From the NCBI GenBank assembly GCA_905250125.1, contig CAJNOL010000139.1, positions 81,483 to 145,482 on the forward strand: a stretch of DNA of 64,000 bases, in the 5' to 3' direction. How positions within the stretch are numbered: position 1 is the first letter of the stretch; each line of letters opens with the position of its first letter. This DNA is from Rotaria sordida (lineage: Eukaryota; Rotifera; Eurotatoria; Philodinida; Philodinidae). Both the position numbers and the translations under genes were made by a program. This document shows, one piece after another, positions 13,201-25,044 of this stretch. The notes beneath the pieces are model-generated. The model ran no database searches. It was not told where the DNA came from and saw only the letters and a list, made by a program, of their open reading frames with translations.

Positions 13201-15060
13201 TTGTAGAAAACTAAACAAAATATAATTAAGTAAAACACTCAAAATTCTGTAATTTAAAATATTATTAAGGTCATCTGTCCTTTCAAAAATCACTCTTGGG
13301 CTAGATACATTCAAATCGTATAAAATTTTCGGCATATATTAGGGCTATGATGGAGAGACTATGCTATAGTTTTCAGCTCTATACCATGACGTTCTCGCGA
13401 AATATTCAACCAACAAGGGTCGAAAATAGTTCACTTGGGAATTCAAAGCCTTCTGTGTGACGAAAATTGACTTTTTTTTGCAATAAGTGTGGATGGGCTT
13501 CAATATAAATAAGTATATTATATCTATGTATTTTTCTTATTTTTAGTGCTTTAGAAACAACATTTTCTCGTTGGCAAACTGAACAAGTTGTAAATTGGTT
13601 ATATGGTATTGGTCTTGGTCAATATGCAAGTGAATGTCGTAAACATTTTAAAAACGGATTACAATTGTTACATGCAACACCACAAGAATTAGAAAAAGTA
13701 TTATAAAAATAACTTGAATATATATTTAACAAATAATTTTCTTTTAATAAATTTTAAGAAAATAGGCATGCGTAATCCATTACATCGTAAAAAACTTCAA
13801 TTATGTTTAAATGGTTTATGTACACGACAAACTGAAGCAAATATTCTTGATACACATTGGGTTCAAAGTATATATATATATATATAGATATATTAATTAA
13901 AACTAATTATTAATAATTTAATTATTATTTTTCTTTTAAAGAATGGCTTGATGATATTGGTTTACCACAATATAAAGAATATTTTGCTGAATCAAAAGTT
14001 GATGGACGTTTACTTAATAATTTAACTCTTGTAAGAAAAAAACAATTTTTTTCTTAATTAATTTTATTCTTCAATTGTTTGTTTATTTTTTCTATTAAAG
14101 GAAGATATTATTTATTTAAATATAACAAATGAACTTCATCATTTAAGTATAAAACGTGCTATACAAGTTTTACGTTTAAATGGTTTTAATCCAACATGTA
14201 TAAAACGACGTCCAAGTCCAGATGATAAAAATGATATGACTGAAATTATGCATTGGTCAAATCATCGTGTTATGGAATGGTTAAGATCAATTGATTTATC
14301 TGAATATGCACCAAATTTACGTGGATCAGGTGTTTGTGGTGCTTTAATTGTAAGAAATAGCAAAAATTCTTTATTTAAGAAGAATTAAAAATAAAAATGA
14401 TCGGTTTTTCTTTTAGATTCTTGAATTACGTTTTAATGCATCGACATTAGCAGAAATATTATCCATACCAATGTCAAAAACATTATTAAGACGACATTTA
14501 ACAATGCGTTATCAAGAATTAATTGGTAATGATTTACAAAATCGTAAAAATCAATATGAAAAATCACCAAATTATCAATCCTTAACACCACATACAAAAA
14601 TTAAAATTTCACGAGGTTTATTTTCTCATCGCCGAACACGTTCAATTGAAGCTGATGATCTAGTTTGTCCAATGAATGAAAATGGCATTCCGAATGGTAT
14701 ATCACCCAGTCTTAAAGTAAATCATTGGATTATTTTTTTTCTTTTTTGTTCGTTTATTTTTTTGCTCTTTTATCAATGTTTTAATTATATAATTTAGCGT
14801 TTTCAACGAAAAGAATCAACATTGGCTGATACTATTGAGGACGAAGTGGGTTTATATCTTGCTGCTCATTTCGAAAAAAAAAAAATATATATATCTGATT
14901 TGCATGAGTGATTTATTTGGAGAGCATGAGAAAATAACTTTTCTTTACTATTGGGTTGTTGGGATTTAAATTGAAATTTTTTTTCCTTAAATAGAATTAT
15001 AAATTTTTGTTTTTGTTTTAGCTTGTTCTCGCTCACGATAGTCCAACGACGGTTGTCTAG
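7287..15060 (+). CDS. Liprin-beta (PPFIBP-type scaffold)
   Basis: A liprin-beta homologue, a scaffold that binds liprin-alpha at the cell cortex and synaptic or adhesion sites. Exons that read well: 7287-7511, 8679-8906, 9676-9798, 9868-9976, 10339-10460, 10733-10794, 10858-10990, 11049-11152, 11239-11364, 11417-11458, 11525-11600, 11671-11797, 11869-11991, 13547-13697, 13759-13867, 13942-14030, 14101-14349, 14417-14716, 14798-14845, 15022-15060; 9359-9526 may be another. The N-terminal half is coiled coil (heptads in 8679-8906, 9676-9930, 10733-10900), followed by a Ser-rich linker and the liprin-beta signature KGLKSIFGR...SGNF. Three SAM domains follow, with GMRNPLHRKKLQL, WLDDIGLPQYKEYF, LHHLSIKRAIQVLR and NHRVMEWLRSIDLSEYAPN nearly as in vertebrates. 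The protein ends TTVV, a class I PDZ-ligand-like tail. The junction between 9976 and 10339 is out of phase by one base with the sites I could find, so a microexon or other splice site is likely there. Confidence 0.93.
7512..8678. other. First intron of liprin-beta
   Basis: A 1.17-kb intron, long for this window. The sequence is AT-rich with pyrimidine tracts; no transposon protein or convincing inverted repeat was found. A promoter or alternative first exon could lie here but nothing in the sequence proves it. Confidence 0.5.
8907..9675. other. Intron region with possible extra liprin exon
   Basis: Contains TA-rich and purine-rich simple sequence (about 9215-9300). A frame 9359-9526 bounded by TCAG before and GTTTGT after is open and in phase 0 with both neighbouring exons (56 codons, Asn/Gly-rich). 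It could be a real or alternatively used exon; its low complexity makes it uncertain. Confidence 0.35.
11992..13546. repeat. Long liprin-beta intron with inverted repeat and a dispersed repeat
   Basis: A 1.55-kb intron among introns of about 50-70 bp. Roughly 12140-12245 is inverted at about 12545-12655 (for example ACTGATTAATCG near 12157 against CGA..GATTAATCAGTTT near 12640, and TTGACTCCGAATAT near 12198 against ATATTCGGAGTCAA near 12580). The stretch 13290-13460 shares diverged blocks with 26330-26460 downstream of the FAD pseudogene (TACATTCAAATCGTATAAAA, ATATTCAACCAACA), so it is part of a dispersed repeat. Confidence 0.6.
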
Positions 15061-16967
15061 CAAATTGAAAAGTCAAATGTTTTTATTTACAAAGCCATTT
15101 ATGCTCATTGTATAAACATAAAAATTCTTTTTTTTTCTGTGTGCCATTCTTACTTTCGTTCTATCAATTGTATCTATATCGTAGAATATTGCTTTGAATA
15201 AAAAAAACAATATTGTTTCTTTTTTTTTTTCTATAAATAAAATCAGTAACGTTATTAATTATCACTTCTTAATAAGTATCTTTGTTTTACTAGCAAGCCA
15301 AATTGGACCATTAACCATTCATAGATGGTTCATTAGTAGTTTTATGCAGAAGAGTGAGGTTAGTTTCTCGGCAGCAAACTCAAGCGAAATTTTGAATACG
15401 GGAGATAGCTTTGAGACGAAAACATTATAAGAAAAACTATTGAAACTTTAAAGGGCTTTCGATGCGTTTTCAGTATATCTATAGTAGTCTAATATTTGAC
15501 TAGATTGTAGAAAGTTTTGAAAATATTCTGAGTCCTATATGTCTTCATTAGAAAGAGTATTTAATTTTGCATCATTTCATATAATTTTATTACATCCCAT
15601 CTAATCTCAATTTGACCTATTTGAATGTTTTTTCCATGCGAGCCGCCTTCGCTCATATACCCATTCGATAGAGCAAAGAAAGAGCTACAAAGTGATATAT
15701 ATACATAACTCATTGGAATTCGGATTGGTCCAAGATATCTAAAATGCATTACAATGTTCGAGGAGGGGGAGGGGGTGAGATGCCTAGATGTGCGGTAAGC
15801 TCGATGTCGAATAATCAACATCAATAAAATTAATGAATATCCTCTCGATGACATGTATCATAGAGAGAAACAAACAAATATTAGATGGTATTCGAGTTTC
15901 ACTCGAATACGAAATGCGGTGCGAAGCATGAATATCGATTTTCGATAAAAAAACGACATTGGATACAAAAAGATTAATCGTTCTAGTATATTGGAACTCA
16001 TAGATTCATATGTGATATCAGTTTTCGTAAAAACTTTTATCAGGCAGTTTTGAGCTGCAATAAATGTTATAATTCTTTTATACTGATTATCACTAACGTA
16101 TAATAAATATAATACAACTGACTTCTACGGAAAAATTTTCTAAAATCTGAAGTTCTACTAAGAAATGTTTCTATCTACATAATGTTCATTTATGTGTTAT
16201 ACTTTATTCTGAAGTGCACCACACTTTGAAAAATTTTTGACACGCTTACTTATAATAAATTTTCATGCATTAGAAATATAGATAAATTTCTGATCAAGGA
16301 TAATATAAAAGAAAAATTAAATTTTCTTTCAAAAAACCATGAAGTCAAAGGGTTAATCAAGATTGGGTTTGTGATGGAGGTAGGAGGTTTCATCGGTAGT
16401 TTTTTTTCTTAATGAATTATAATAAAATACTTCTATTTTAGATAATGATTGTCTTGATAATAGGTAATCAATAAAAAATATCAACATATTTTATGATTCC
16501 ATTTTTTTTATTGAGTGATGAAACATTTGAATTATGTCGAACAGTACCTTGTAATTCAACAAATCGTTTTCGGTATGAGAATTTTTTTCTTTTTTCTGTC
16601 GATAAGAAGAAAACAGAAACACATCTTTTGTGAAACACAATCTAAAAGAAGTGTTGAAATATAGGAGTAAAAATTTGGATCCATTCCACGGACCATATGT
16701 CGATAACGTCGCGTCACAAGTATCTTCCCCAAATGTTCCTGGTTGATTTGTTCCAACTTAGTTTTTCCGAATTTGGCCCACGCTAAGAAAACTCAGCCCG
16801 TTCCTAATTAAGCTCTTATTCGCCAACTAAGATGTAGGTCTCGATTTGGGGAGAATTAAGTAAAAGGATAATGAAGAAATATGTTCCAAAATAGAAAAAA
16901 AATAAAACACTCTTCCTGTTATTATCAACAGCATTTATATCGCGTTTTATATTTTAATTTGATTTAA
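15061..16967. other. Intergenic, liprin-beta to LRP pseudogene
   Basis: 1.9 kb without a supportable gene. Short frames on either strand lack any family signature. The base composition is slightly less AT-rich around 15600-15800 and 16680-16830, which may be remnants of older sequence. No inverted repeat was recognised. Confidence 0.4.
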
Positions 16968-18330
16968 AGGTGTACAAATGGTCGATATATCTATCGATGC
17001 GATATATGTGATCACACAGATAATTGTGATGATGGTAGTGATGAAGATATTTATGATGTATACACAATCAAATCGACTAGTAAATATGTCCAGAATTTCA
17101 TTGTACTCATACAAATCGTTGTATCGATATTCAGATTTATGTGATGAAAGTAAATATTTATAAAACAAAATAATTTTGATTAATTTCTTATTAATTTAGC
17201 TAATTTAGCTGATGATTATGGTGATGAATGAGATGAATTATCATGTCGTCATAATATAACAAATAACATGTGCTAATCAAACAAATCATTGTGATTAACG
17301 ATGTCATGATTTACCAAATGGATGAGGAATTGTTTGTCCACGTAATACACGTTATAAATATAATAAAGAATCATTTACATGTGAAGATATAAATGAATAT
17401 GAAAATGTTACTTTAAATTATTGTTCACAAATATGTGTTAATAAAAGAGGTAGTTTTCGATGTGAATGTGCAACTGGTTTTCAACGAAGTGCAGTTAATA
17501 GATCGGATTGTTATGCAGGAGGTAAAATTTTTTATTAAAAAAAAACAAAACTATTGAATTCCTACGTAGACATTTGAGAAAATATAGAGTTTCATTATAA
17601 ATGTCGAAAGATAAAAAAAAATTAAATCAGGAAGTCTTATTCTCTCATGATTGAATGCAAATAATTTTTTTTTAGGGTCATAATCTCGTTTTCGACTCAA
17701 TCGTTAATGATCACATACCTTCATAATTATATTTTATTTTTTAGAATTTTAATACAAAAACAAATATTTTTATTTATCTTTTCTTTTTTATTGTACAGAT
17801 CAAACAATTGATCTTATGATATCTGAACCTGATGAAATTGGTCGTCTTTGTCGAAATCCAATAGAAAATGCATCACATTATGATGTATTTGTTGAAGATC
17901 AGCATGATACTAGTTTTATTTCTATTGATATAAATAATCGTATATTCTATTGGATAGGTGAAGCTGCATCAAAAATTTATCATGCACATCTTACACCAAA
18001 TACAATATCAACAGTACATCTACAAGTACTTTTAAACGAAGATAATAATCATTTAATAATTCCAAGTAGTATTACTATTGATTGGATTAGTCAAAATCTT
18101 TATGTTTCTGGTCTTATTCATGGTTGTATATAGATTTTAAAAAATGATGAACGTTATGCAACTAAATTAATAACAAATATTGAATCATCAAGGGTTATTG
18201 CTGTTAATCCAATACTTGAAATACTTTATTTTATTAATTATGAACTCGGACCTATGAATAATTCTAATGAACGTATTGTTGCTATTGAATCAGCTTATAT
18301 GAATGATAAAAACTGCAGTCTTCTGTCTAG
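16968..18330 (+). pseudogene. LDL-receptor-related protein (LRP) pseudogene fragment
   Basis: Remnant of an LRP-type endocytic receptor gene. From 16970 one frame reads an LDL-receptor class A module (CTNGRYIYRC...DNCDDGSDE), then a second one (CPEFHCTHTNRC). After a probable intron (17150-17198) come the end of a module (DDYGDE), an EGF-like module (CSQICVNKRGSFRCECATGF) and, after another intron (about 17522-17797), YWTD propeller repeats (ISIDINNRIFYWIGE, ITIDWISQNLYVSG, VIAVNPILEILYFIN). The frame carries several stops: TGA after DDYGDE, TAA after NHCD, TGA after LPNG, and TAG at 18132-18134. It begins and ends abruptly, so both flanks of the receptor are lost. Intron positions survive, so it decayed from a genomic copy rather than from a processed cDNA. 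TGG codes Trp elsewhere in the window, so recoding of TGA is not needed to explain it. Confidence 0.82.
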
Positions 18331-19168
18331 TTCCTACCGAACATGTATTCAAAAAATATTCATTCACCTTTTGCTTTTCTTCGAAATGAGCATTTGTTGC
18401 TATTATCGTCGCGTATCATAGCGAACAGTTTTTTATCGAAATTTTATTATGACGATGTTAGTTGAATAATCATGAAATATTGCAAACATATAGAGCATTT
18501 CTTGTACTATCAGTACTTATAGAATGAAAGTTTTCTCAAACGTTCTATTCCGTATTAAAGAGTCACCGCTGCTACTTTTCGAATGCCCTAAGTAAACCAA
18601 TGAATAGAGTATGTGCTTGTGATCTTCATATCACTAATATTTAGGAATATTGCCTTTCGTGGAAGCAGACTAGTTGAATCTTTAAACCGATGATTGTGAA
18701 CAATAAGTAAAAGATCGTTAATTTGAAGACTGAATGTAAAATTTACTATTTATCTGTATTTTATATCATTAGTTATTCTGATACAAGTTTGTAGAAAAGA
18801 AATGAAAAGTATATGCATATATTATAGTTTGGATGTGGGTGAGAACGAGGTCCCTATTCTATCCACACTCTCATTCAATATTTGTTAATAAGTTTGAACT
18901 AAAAAACTTTTGCTATTTTAATTGTTTGTCTTTCTTTGTATTTTCCTGTGCATCAAAAAAAAACAAGAAAAACTTCGATTTCATCGAATCAAAATTGAAA
19001 TTTTAGATTTGACTCAAATATCTTTAATAAAAAAAGAAAAAGATACACTTTTTAGTCATTGATCTGAATCGATCGACTCTTCTCTAGTTCAAACTTTGAT
19101 CGATTATCGAAAACGTCATAGAAATCGATGATGTGATCATTGCGTTTATTTTAGAAACAGATCATATA
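18331..19168. other. Spacer after LRP pseudogene
   Basis: AT-rich sequence with no coding signature. A short imperfect inverted pair (GATGTGGGTGAGA near 18832 and CACACTCTCAT near 18863) is the only structure noted. Confidence 0.4.
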
Positions 19169-19501
19169 GAGGTGTGGCAAAAATTATCCGTACAATTTTG
19201 ATAATAACGACATTTTTCGTTCTTCAGGATTTCAAAACATTTAATTATGAAGTCATCAAATGCTGGAAAGAATAAGTGACACGTTCGTACCATTTTCTTT
19301 GAAATGCAATTCTAGTTAGTGCATAAGTAGATTTAGTTAATAAAAAATTGCGGATCTTTATTTTGAGAGACTTCTGCAAGAGAATTGAAAATCGCAATTT
19401 TTTTTTCCAAACAAATATAATTTCCACGTGTACGATAATGAGAATAATAGATATTTTCTATTCTGTTATCAAAATCATACGGATAATTTTTGTCACATCT
19501 G
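19169..19501. mobile_element. MITE with Tc1/mariner-like inverted ends
   Basis: A 333-bp element with inverted ends of about 35 bp: GAGGTGTGGCAAAAATTATC at the left pairs with the reverse complement at the right, where the sequence reads GATAATTTTTGTCACATCTG; the match continues inward through TTTTGATAAC. TA flanks the left end and TG the right, consistent with a mutated TA target duplication. The centre has no transposase motifs, so it is non-autonomous. Family placement rests only on TIR style and flanks. Confidence 0.75.
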
Positions 19502-19667
19502 TGAGTGTCTCATATCATAGTTAACAAATGATAGAAATCATATCATTACAATTTAACAATGATCGAAACTAATTATTGATGATAATCGATCTATGTTGTG
19601 TTCATTTTTAAACTCAATTTATTTTTGTTACTTAACTACATTTTATTTAATCCTAGTTGGATTACAT

Positions 19668-21154
19668 TTAACCTGAAATTATTTTCAAACTATAATATTG
19701 AATAAAGAAAAGACACGAAAAGACAATTAAAGATAATGAATTTCGATTGCTATTTGATTTTCCATATAATTTTATATTCCATGTTTGTCGTAAGACTTCT
19801 CGAGCTATTTGACATTCACGTGCTTCCCATTTGTCACTACACATAATTAAAATTAATTCTTCTGGATCATCTTTACATGCATAATCAAAGCCATGGCTTC
19901 GAACTAATTTTTCTAAATCAAGAAGACTTTTTTCACCACATTTTTCTCTATTGAAAATTAAATCAAAAAGAAAGATTTATACTTTTTTAATGAAATAAAA
20001 TAATGAATAAACATACACAGCTATTTCATCAGGTGAATGTAAAACAAGAGTATTGACTTTTGTAACACGGTATGTACCATTTCGGCGTAAATTAGGAAGT
20101 TCAAAAGAAGAAAAAAAAGAATTATTACGAAATGCTGATTTACCATGTGCTTGGCTTCCATTTAAAACAACATAAATTTCACCGACTGCTAATTGTGCAA
20201 ACTGACATAATAAAAAAACAAGAAACAAAAATTTCAATGAAATTAAATCATATTTTTTTCTTTTATATTACCGTTTTTGATGCCAATCCCCAAAAAGCCA
20301 AATCAGCCCATTGATTACTTTTACAAGTATATGGACAACTAACAAAATCAAAACCTTCCGTATCATTTTCTTTTCCACACCATATAAGACCATCAACCAT
20401 AGCTGCTGCCAGCGTATCTTCTAAAGTTACATAATTGCGACCATTACCACTATAAGTATGAGTAATAGCATATGTACCACTCCAAAACATTGCCTAATAT
20501 GAAAAACAAATGAAATTTAAAAAAAAAAACAGAAAAAAATTTCATTAATTATTTACTTACCCGATTAATGACATGTACGCCATCGAGTGCTAGATCAAAG
20601 TAACGTTCATATGTACTCATATTCATATTACAGTATGATTTATATCGAACTGCTGATTCAAATACTTCATAAAGTTTTGTACAATTTTTTATGCTACTTA
20701 AAAAAAAAAGAAAATTAATTCTTGTTTTTGTTTTCAAAATAGAAATATTTTTCTTACGATTGATTTGTTAGAAAAAGACTATGTTTAACATATTGATAGT
20801 CATGACAACGACCAATCATTATTTCTTTAAGACCACAAGTTGTTCCATTAGTTTTTATATATGTACCGTTACATGGATTAAATACATTTTGATTAGTAAC
20901 TATTGTAGGTGTTGTTCTACTTCTATTAACATTTGCCAGTGGTTTAAGACGCGGTCGATTACTACGAATTTTATCACTCAAATGAGGTGCTTCTAAATGA
21001 ATATCTTTTGACTGTGTTTTATTGAACGATGTCACACTATTGACATTCATTATTATTAATAATAGAAAGGAAATAACTAAAAGACCATAAGTATTTTTAT
21101 TCTTTTTATCTGTATTTCAACAACGGACTTACCGTAAACTTGGCAGTGGAACAT
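19668..21154 (-). CDS. ADP-ribosyl cyclase / cyclic ADP-ribose hydrolase (CD38/BST1 family)
   Basis: An ecto-enzyme of the family that converts NAD to cyclic ADP-ribose and ADP-ribose, which drive calcium signalling. In coding order the exons are 21154-21133, 21076-20758, 20696-20561, 20493-20272, 20201-20017 and 19947-19668; phases agree, giving 387 codons plus stop. The tiny first exon adds MFHCQVY, which continues into a hydrophobic signal-peptide core across the splice; starting at 21050 would lose the signal. Family motifs: FWSGTYAITHTY (first active-site Trp), TLEDTLAAAMVDGLIWCG (the acidic TLED and the second Trp), VVLNGS, and the catalytic Glu context SFFSSFELPN, plus a full set of paired cysteines. 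The C-terminus is a short hydrophobic tail after a Ser/Asn-rich stretch, as in GPI-anchored BST1. Activity is inferred from retained key residues. Confidence 0.9.
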
Positions 21155-21329
21155 TCTCTTATGATAGCACGTCGTTATACATTCATTATTCAAACCAACA
21201 AATATATGCTAATAATAAAAAAAAACAAATTCAAGATAATTTTATGATAAAATTATATAACGTGATAAACATTATAATTATTCATTTTTTTTAGACACAC
21301 AAGATAAGGTAAATATAGTAGAAAAAAAA

Positions 21330-22165
21330 CCGAAGTTTATTGTAGTGAACAAAAGTCTCCAGTCCCCGTGTCTCAGCTATTTTACATACTAGAAGTCTCA
21401 AAAATTTGTATGCATATACTATACTAAGAATTTAGTTCAGAAACACAAGGATCACAGCGATTGCTTAAATACAACAAGAATTATGATGAAGGACACGTAT
21501 TTTCGCTTCAAGTTTTTAATCAAAAAAAGGTTCTCTACTAAATTTTTTGTTACCTGTTATCAAACACATGATTAATTTTTGACATTTTAGCGTGCAAGTA
21601 GAGTCTAGTCTATGTTCTTTTTTTTAATCAAAAGATCAGATGATTTAATTGAAGATTACTGTCTCTGAGTTCTCTGTACCAGCACGATGATTACTCTAGT
21701 GGGCTTTTCATTTAGTGGAAGGTTGTATCATGAAACTTTATCTATATACAAAGCTCGATTCACTAAACTATTATTGATTTATAGTCTCCAAAGACCAGCA
21801 GATAGTTCTACCCTTCATCAGAATAGTCACGAAAAAATGACTATATTTCCAGGAAGAGTTGGCGAACATCGATGAAATTACTATAGTAGATAACCAGAAT
21901 AAACCACTAAATAATGAAGAATGGGTTGACTCACAAAGTTCTTCTTTTTCAAAGTTATGAAATTAAAAGAGTAAATATATGCGATCCATTGCCATCTATC
22001 ATAATTCTCGTTTGATTTAAACAATCAAGGTAAGTTCGTATCTCAGACTTATATTCTTAGTGAAGAATATACACACAAATTTTTAGACCTGGAGTATATA
22101 TAGTAGCCGAAATATGAAGGGAGGGTGCGAGATGCTTTTATCTACTACTGTACGTCAACTGTTAT
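21330..22165. repeat. Long inverted-repeat element, copy A
   Basis: About 835 bp with long diverged terminal inverted repeats: the left part about 21335-21500 (CACAAATTTT-type blocks, TCTCAGCTATTTTACATACT, TAAGAATTTAGTTCAGA) matches the reverse complement of about 22020-22160. The same element lies in opposite orientation at 40925-41660 in the LRP2BP-like gene; shared interior blocks include TTCATCATAATTCT and CTGAACTAAATTCTTAGTA (reverse complements here). No protein is recognised, so it is non-autonomous. Confidence 0.8.
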
Positions 22166-22599
22166 TGTGTTGGCAAAATTACGAAATAAAAGTTATAAAT
22201 GTGATAATATGAGATGATGGACAAAGTAAATAGAAAATGACAAAGATCCTATGTCTTTCTTTTTTTTTTTGTCATTATTTTTATCGTATCAATATAGTTG
22301 ATTACTAACTATGTACGAAAACTGGAGAAAACTATGTCTGAATTTGCTGATAGCATCTATAAAGGGAATGACATAATTAATTCATTGTTATGTGGACCAA
22401 ATCTATTCGTTTTTTTTATTTTTCGAATCTAATTTTTTTAAACATCGACATTCGTTCTTATAAAAACAAGCATTTTTTTCCATTAATCTTTTGTTTGCAT
22501 AACCAATGACAAAAACTATTCTTTCCTTATCCATGAACAAAACGTCAGCTAACTATGGTAACAAAGAACTGACATCTAAATTCAATTTATATCTAGGCT

Positions 22600-23240
22600 A
22601 TCAATCATGAATAGACGTACGACAATATTATATTAGGGTTAGCATTAGAATTCATTCATAGTAATGCTAATGCGTAAGGGCATTATTATTAAAATTGATT
22701 TTAATGCTTTGTTATTATTTTGCATTAGAATTAATTAATGGTAATGTATTAACATTAAATTAACATTGTTTGCAAGTCTAATACATCGATTATCTGTGGT
22801 TTGACATCTGACAGCTCAACCTCAAAAGCACCTGATTACAGAATGCTTTTATTCTATGATGAGAAAACAAGTTTCAATAATAGAATAAAAGCATTCTGTT
22901 ATTGAAAACTTTTATGCTTGAACCATCACAAGTCTAATCACAGCTAAAAAAAAATCTATCGAAGTTAAAAGTAATGCTCATATAATTCTAATAACAAATC
23001 ATAACTAAGCATTGGAGTTAATCTGAATACTAATGCCTAGAAATTATCATTTTTTTTCAATATTCATGCTAATACGACACTCCTAGTCTCAAAAGATTTT
23101 GTTCGCATAAACAGAACAAAGTTGTACTGTTATTGAAAGTAAACTCTCGGAATAGAACAATTATGTCCTATTATTGGAAAAACTTTCTCAGTAACAGAAA
23201 AATATTGTTCTGTTTATAAGAAAAAACCTTTTTGGTATAG
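22600..23240. repeat. Cluster of nested short palindromes
   Basis: Contains ACAGAATGCTTTTATTCTAT (22836 on) facing its near-exact inverted copy ending about 22901, and AACAGAACAA (about 23111) facing TTGTTCTGTTTAT (about 23210). The motif TAATGCT/AGCATTA recurs in both orientations from 22630 to 23070. It looks like a degenerate fold-back region; boundaries are approximate. Confidence 0.6.
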
Positions 23241-25044
23241 ATCAGTACCTGTCAAAAGAACTGTTGACACAGATTAATTATTATCAAAGAAGGAATACTT
23301 ATCAAAGTAATATGTTGCTCATATAAAATGAAAACTGCTCTCAAGTAAAAGACTATAGTCAGTAGGAAGTTGTTTATCGTCTTCCATGTCTTAAATACGT
23401 CACGAATATTTACACAACATAATAACATATTGAAGAATATGATAATTGTTATATTAGACTTGATAGGTCTGAAATAGAAAGAAAAAAGATTCTATGATAT
23501 AGTATGTGATTCATACATCAGAGTGGTTTTACTATTGTAAAGAAATGCTGCTGTATGTATACTATCGATCCTATCAGAAAAGAATAATAGAAGAAACAAG
23601 GCGATAATCCGTGACGTTCTTTCTTATGACATGCTGATTTTACCATTCAATGATAAAGATCATCATCAACTTCAAGATGGACATGTTTGCACAAATATTG
23701 CAGCATCCAGGGCATACCAGACGTACTGATTTTTGTAGATAAGACACCACATAAGAGAATTAATAAAGTTGTTGCTACAGCGAAAATATTCGCCAGTAGT
23801 CATAGTTATTGTCACACACTCAATTTGTTGGAAGTATTTTTTTCGAATTGTCTTTGATTTAAAAAAAAGAAAACATTTTCTTGATTACGATAATCAATAA
23901 AACCACACAGAACTATTGTGATCGCTAAAATTTTCTTGCATATTGTCAACATAATAAATATAACGATAAATGAAGTGATCATAGATGTTAATTTGTAGAT
24001 TCTTCACACATAAAAGAATGTAAATTCTTTACCCTAGAAGAATTTCAAATAATGAATTTTTACGCACTGCAGTTTAACTTAGTAAGTTAGTTTCATAACG
24101 ACATTTTGTGTCATTTCTTTAATCAACTAGTTAAATATTCTTATTAAAAAAACAAAGACACAGATATCGGAAGAGAGTAGATTCTTTATCTTCAATATTA
24201 TATCAATTCTCCAAAATTAAGCATCAAAGAAATGCAAAGGCAAAAATTATCAATGGGTGTTAAGAACAACAGAAGACTTGATGATAACGATCGAGCTGAT
24301 ATTGATAAATATGTTTATTATGACCTCGGATTAGAATTTATTATAATCATTTTTACCAATCTCATTTTACGAGCTTAGTACTACGCAGTTTGCAGATGTT
24401 CTATCTAATCGATAAACTGAACTTAATCAAACGAACTTTAATCGGTGCATTAAGTGATATCACCAAGATAATTTCTTTTAATCCAATATGATTCGAAGTC
24501 ACACAGAGTTCTGTTCACATCGAGAAAAGTGTAGAACAAAGTTGAAATATTTCTACCACTACTACTACTACTACTTTCAACGTCAGAAGTTGCAAATTCA
24601 AATTTTGAAAGATTTTCTTATATAGTCATACAGTTCTAGAATTTTCAAGAACGTTTTCAGAACAACAAAGGTCGTGCGTACTCTCTATTGATAGTCATCA
24701 TCATCATCAACTCATTCAATCTCGTTCTCAAATTTTCACTTAGTATTCAAAAAAATACCGATAAAATATAAACTATTGCAATCGAATCCAAAGGTATTTA
24801 GAAAGAGGATGATACCCTTCTCATTGTTCCTTAACACTTCACCGAACTCTGTTTCTTCTCTGGTCTATGTTTCAATGATCAGTTTTCATTATCGTACATA
24901 ACTATGACAAAAATCTTTTTTCTCCACAGTGAATATTATTTTTGTTTTGTAATTTTACTACAAGATACCAATTAATAATACAAGTGATAGCAATCGACAT
25001 TGGATTACAATGTTTCAACAAAATATTACGGAAAACATTTACTT
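23241..25044. other. Gene-poor spacer upstream of FAD pseudogene
   Basis: 1.8 kb of AT-rich DNA. Apart from a short (ACT)n run near 24556 no repeat or coding sequence is supportable. Confidence 0.4.

Noticed and set aside
15561-16756. Two minus-strand frames (97 and 66 codons) between liprin-beta and the LRP pseudogene
   Set aside because: No domain signature and no flanking splice structure; the 16556-16756 frame looks slightly protein-like but could not be assigned.
17210-17340. Possible recoding of TGA as Trp, because TGA falls in conserved LRP module positions
   Set aside because: TAA and TAG stops also interrupt the same frame, and intact genes here use TGG for Trp and TGA as a stop, so decay is the simpler reading.
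18830-18880. GATGTGGGTG-type words here and at about 62370 as possible telomere-like repeats
   Set aside because: Single occurrences, not tandem arrays.
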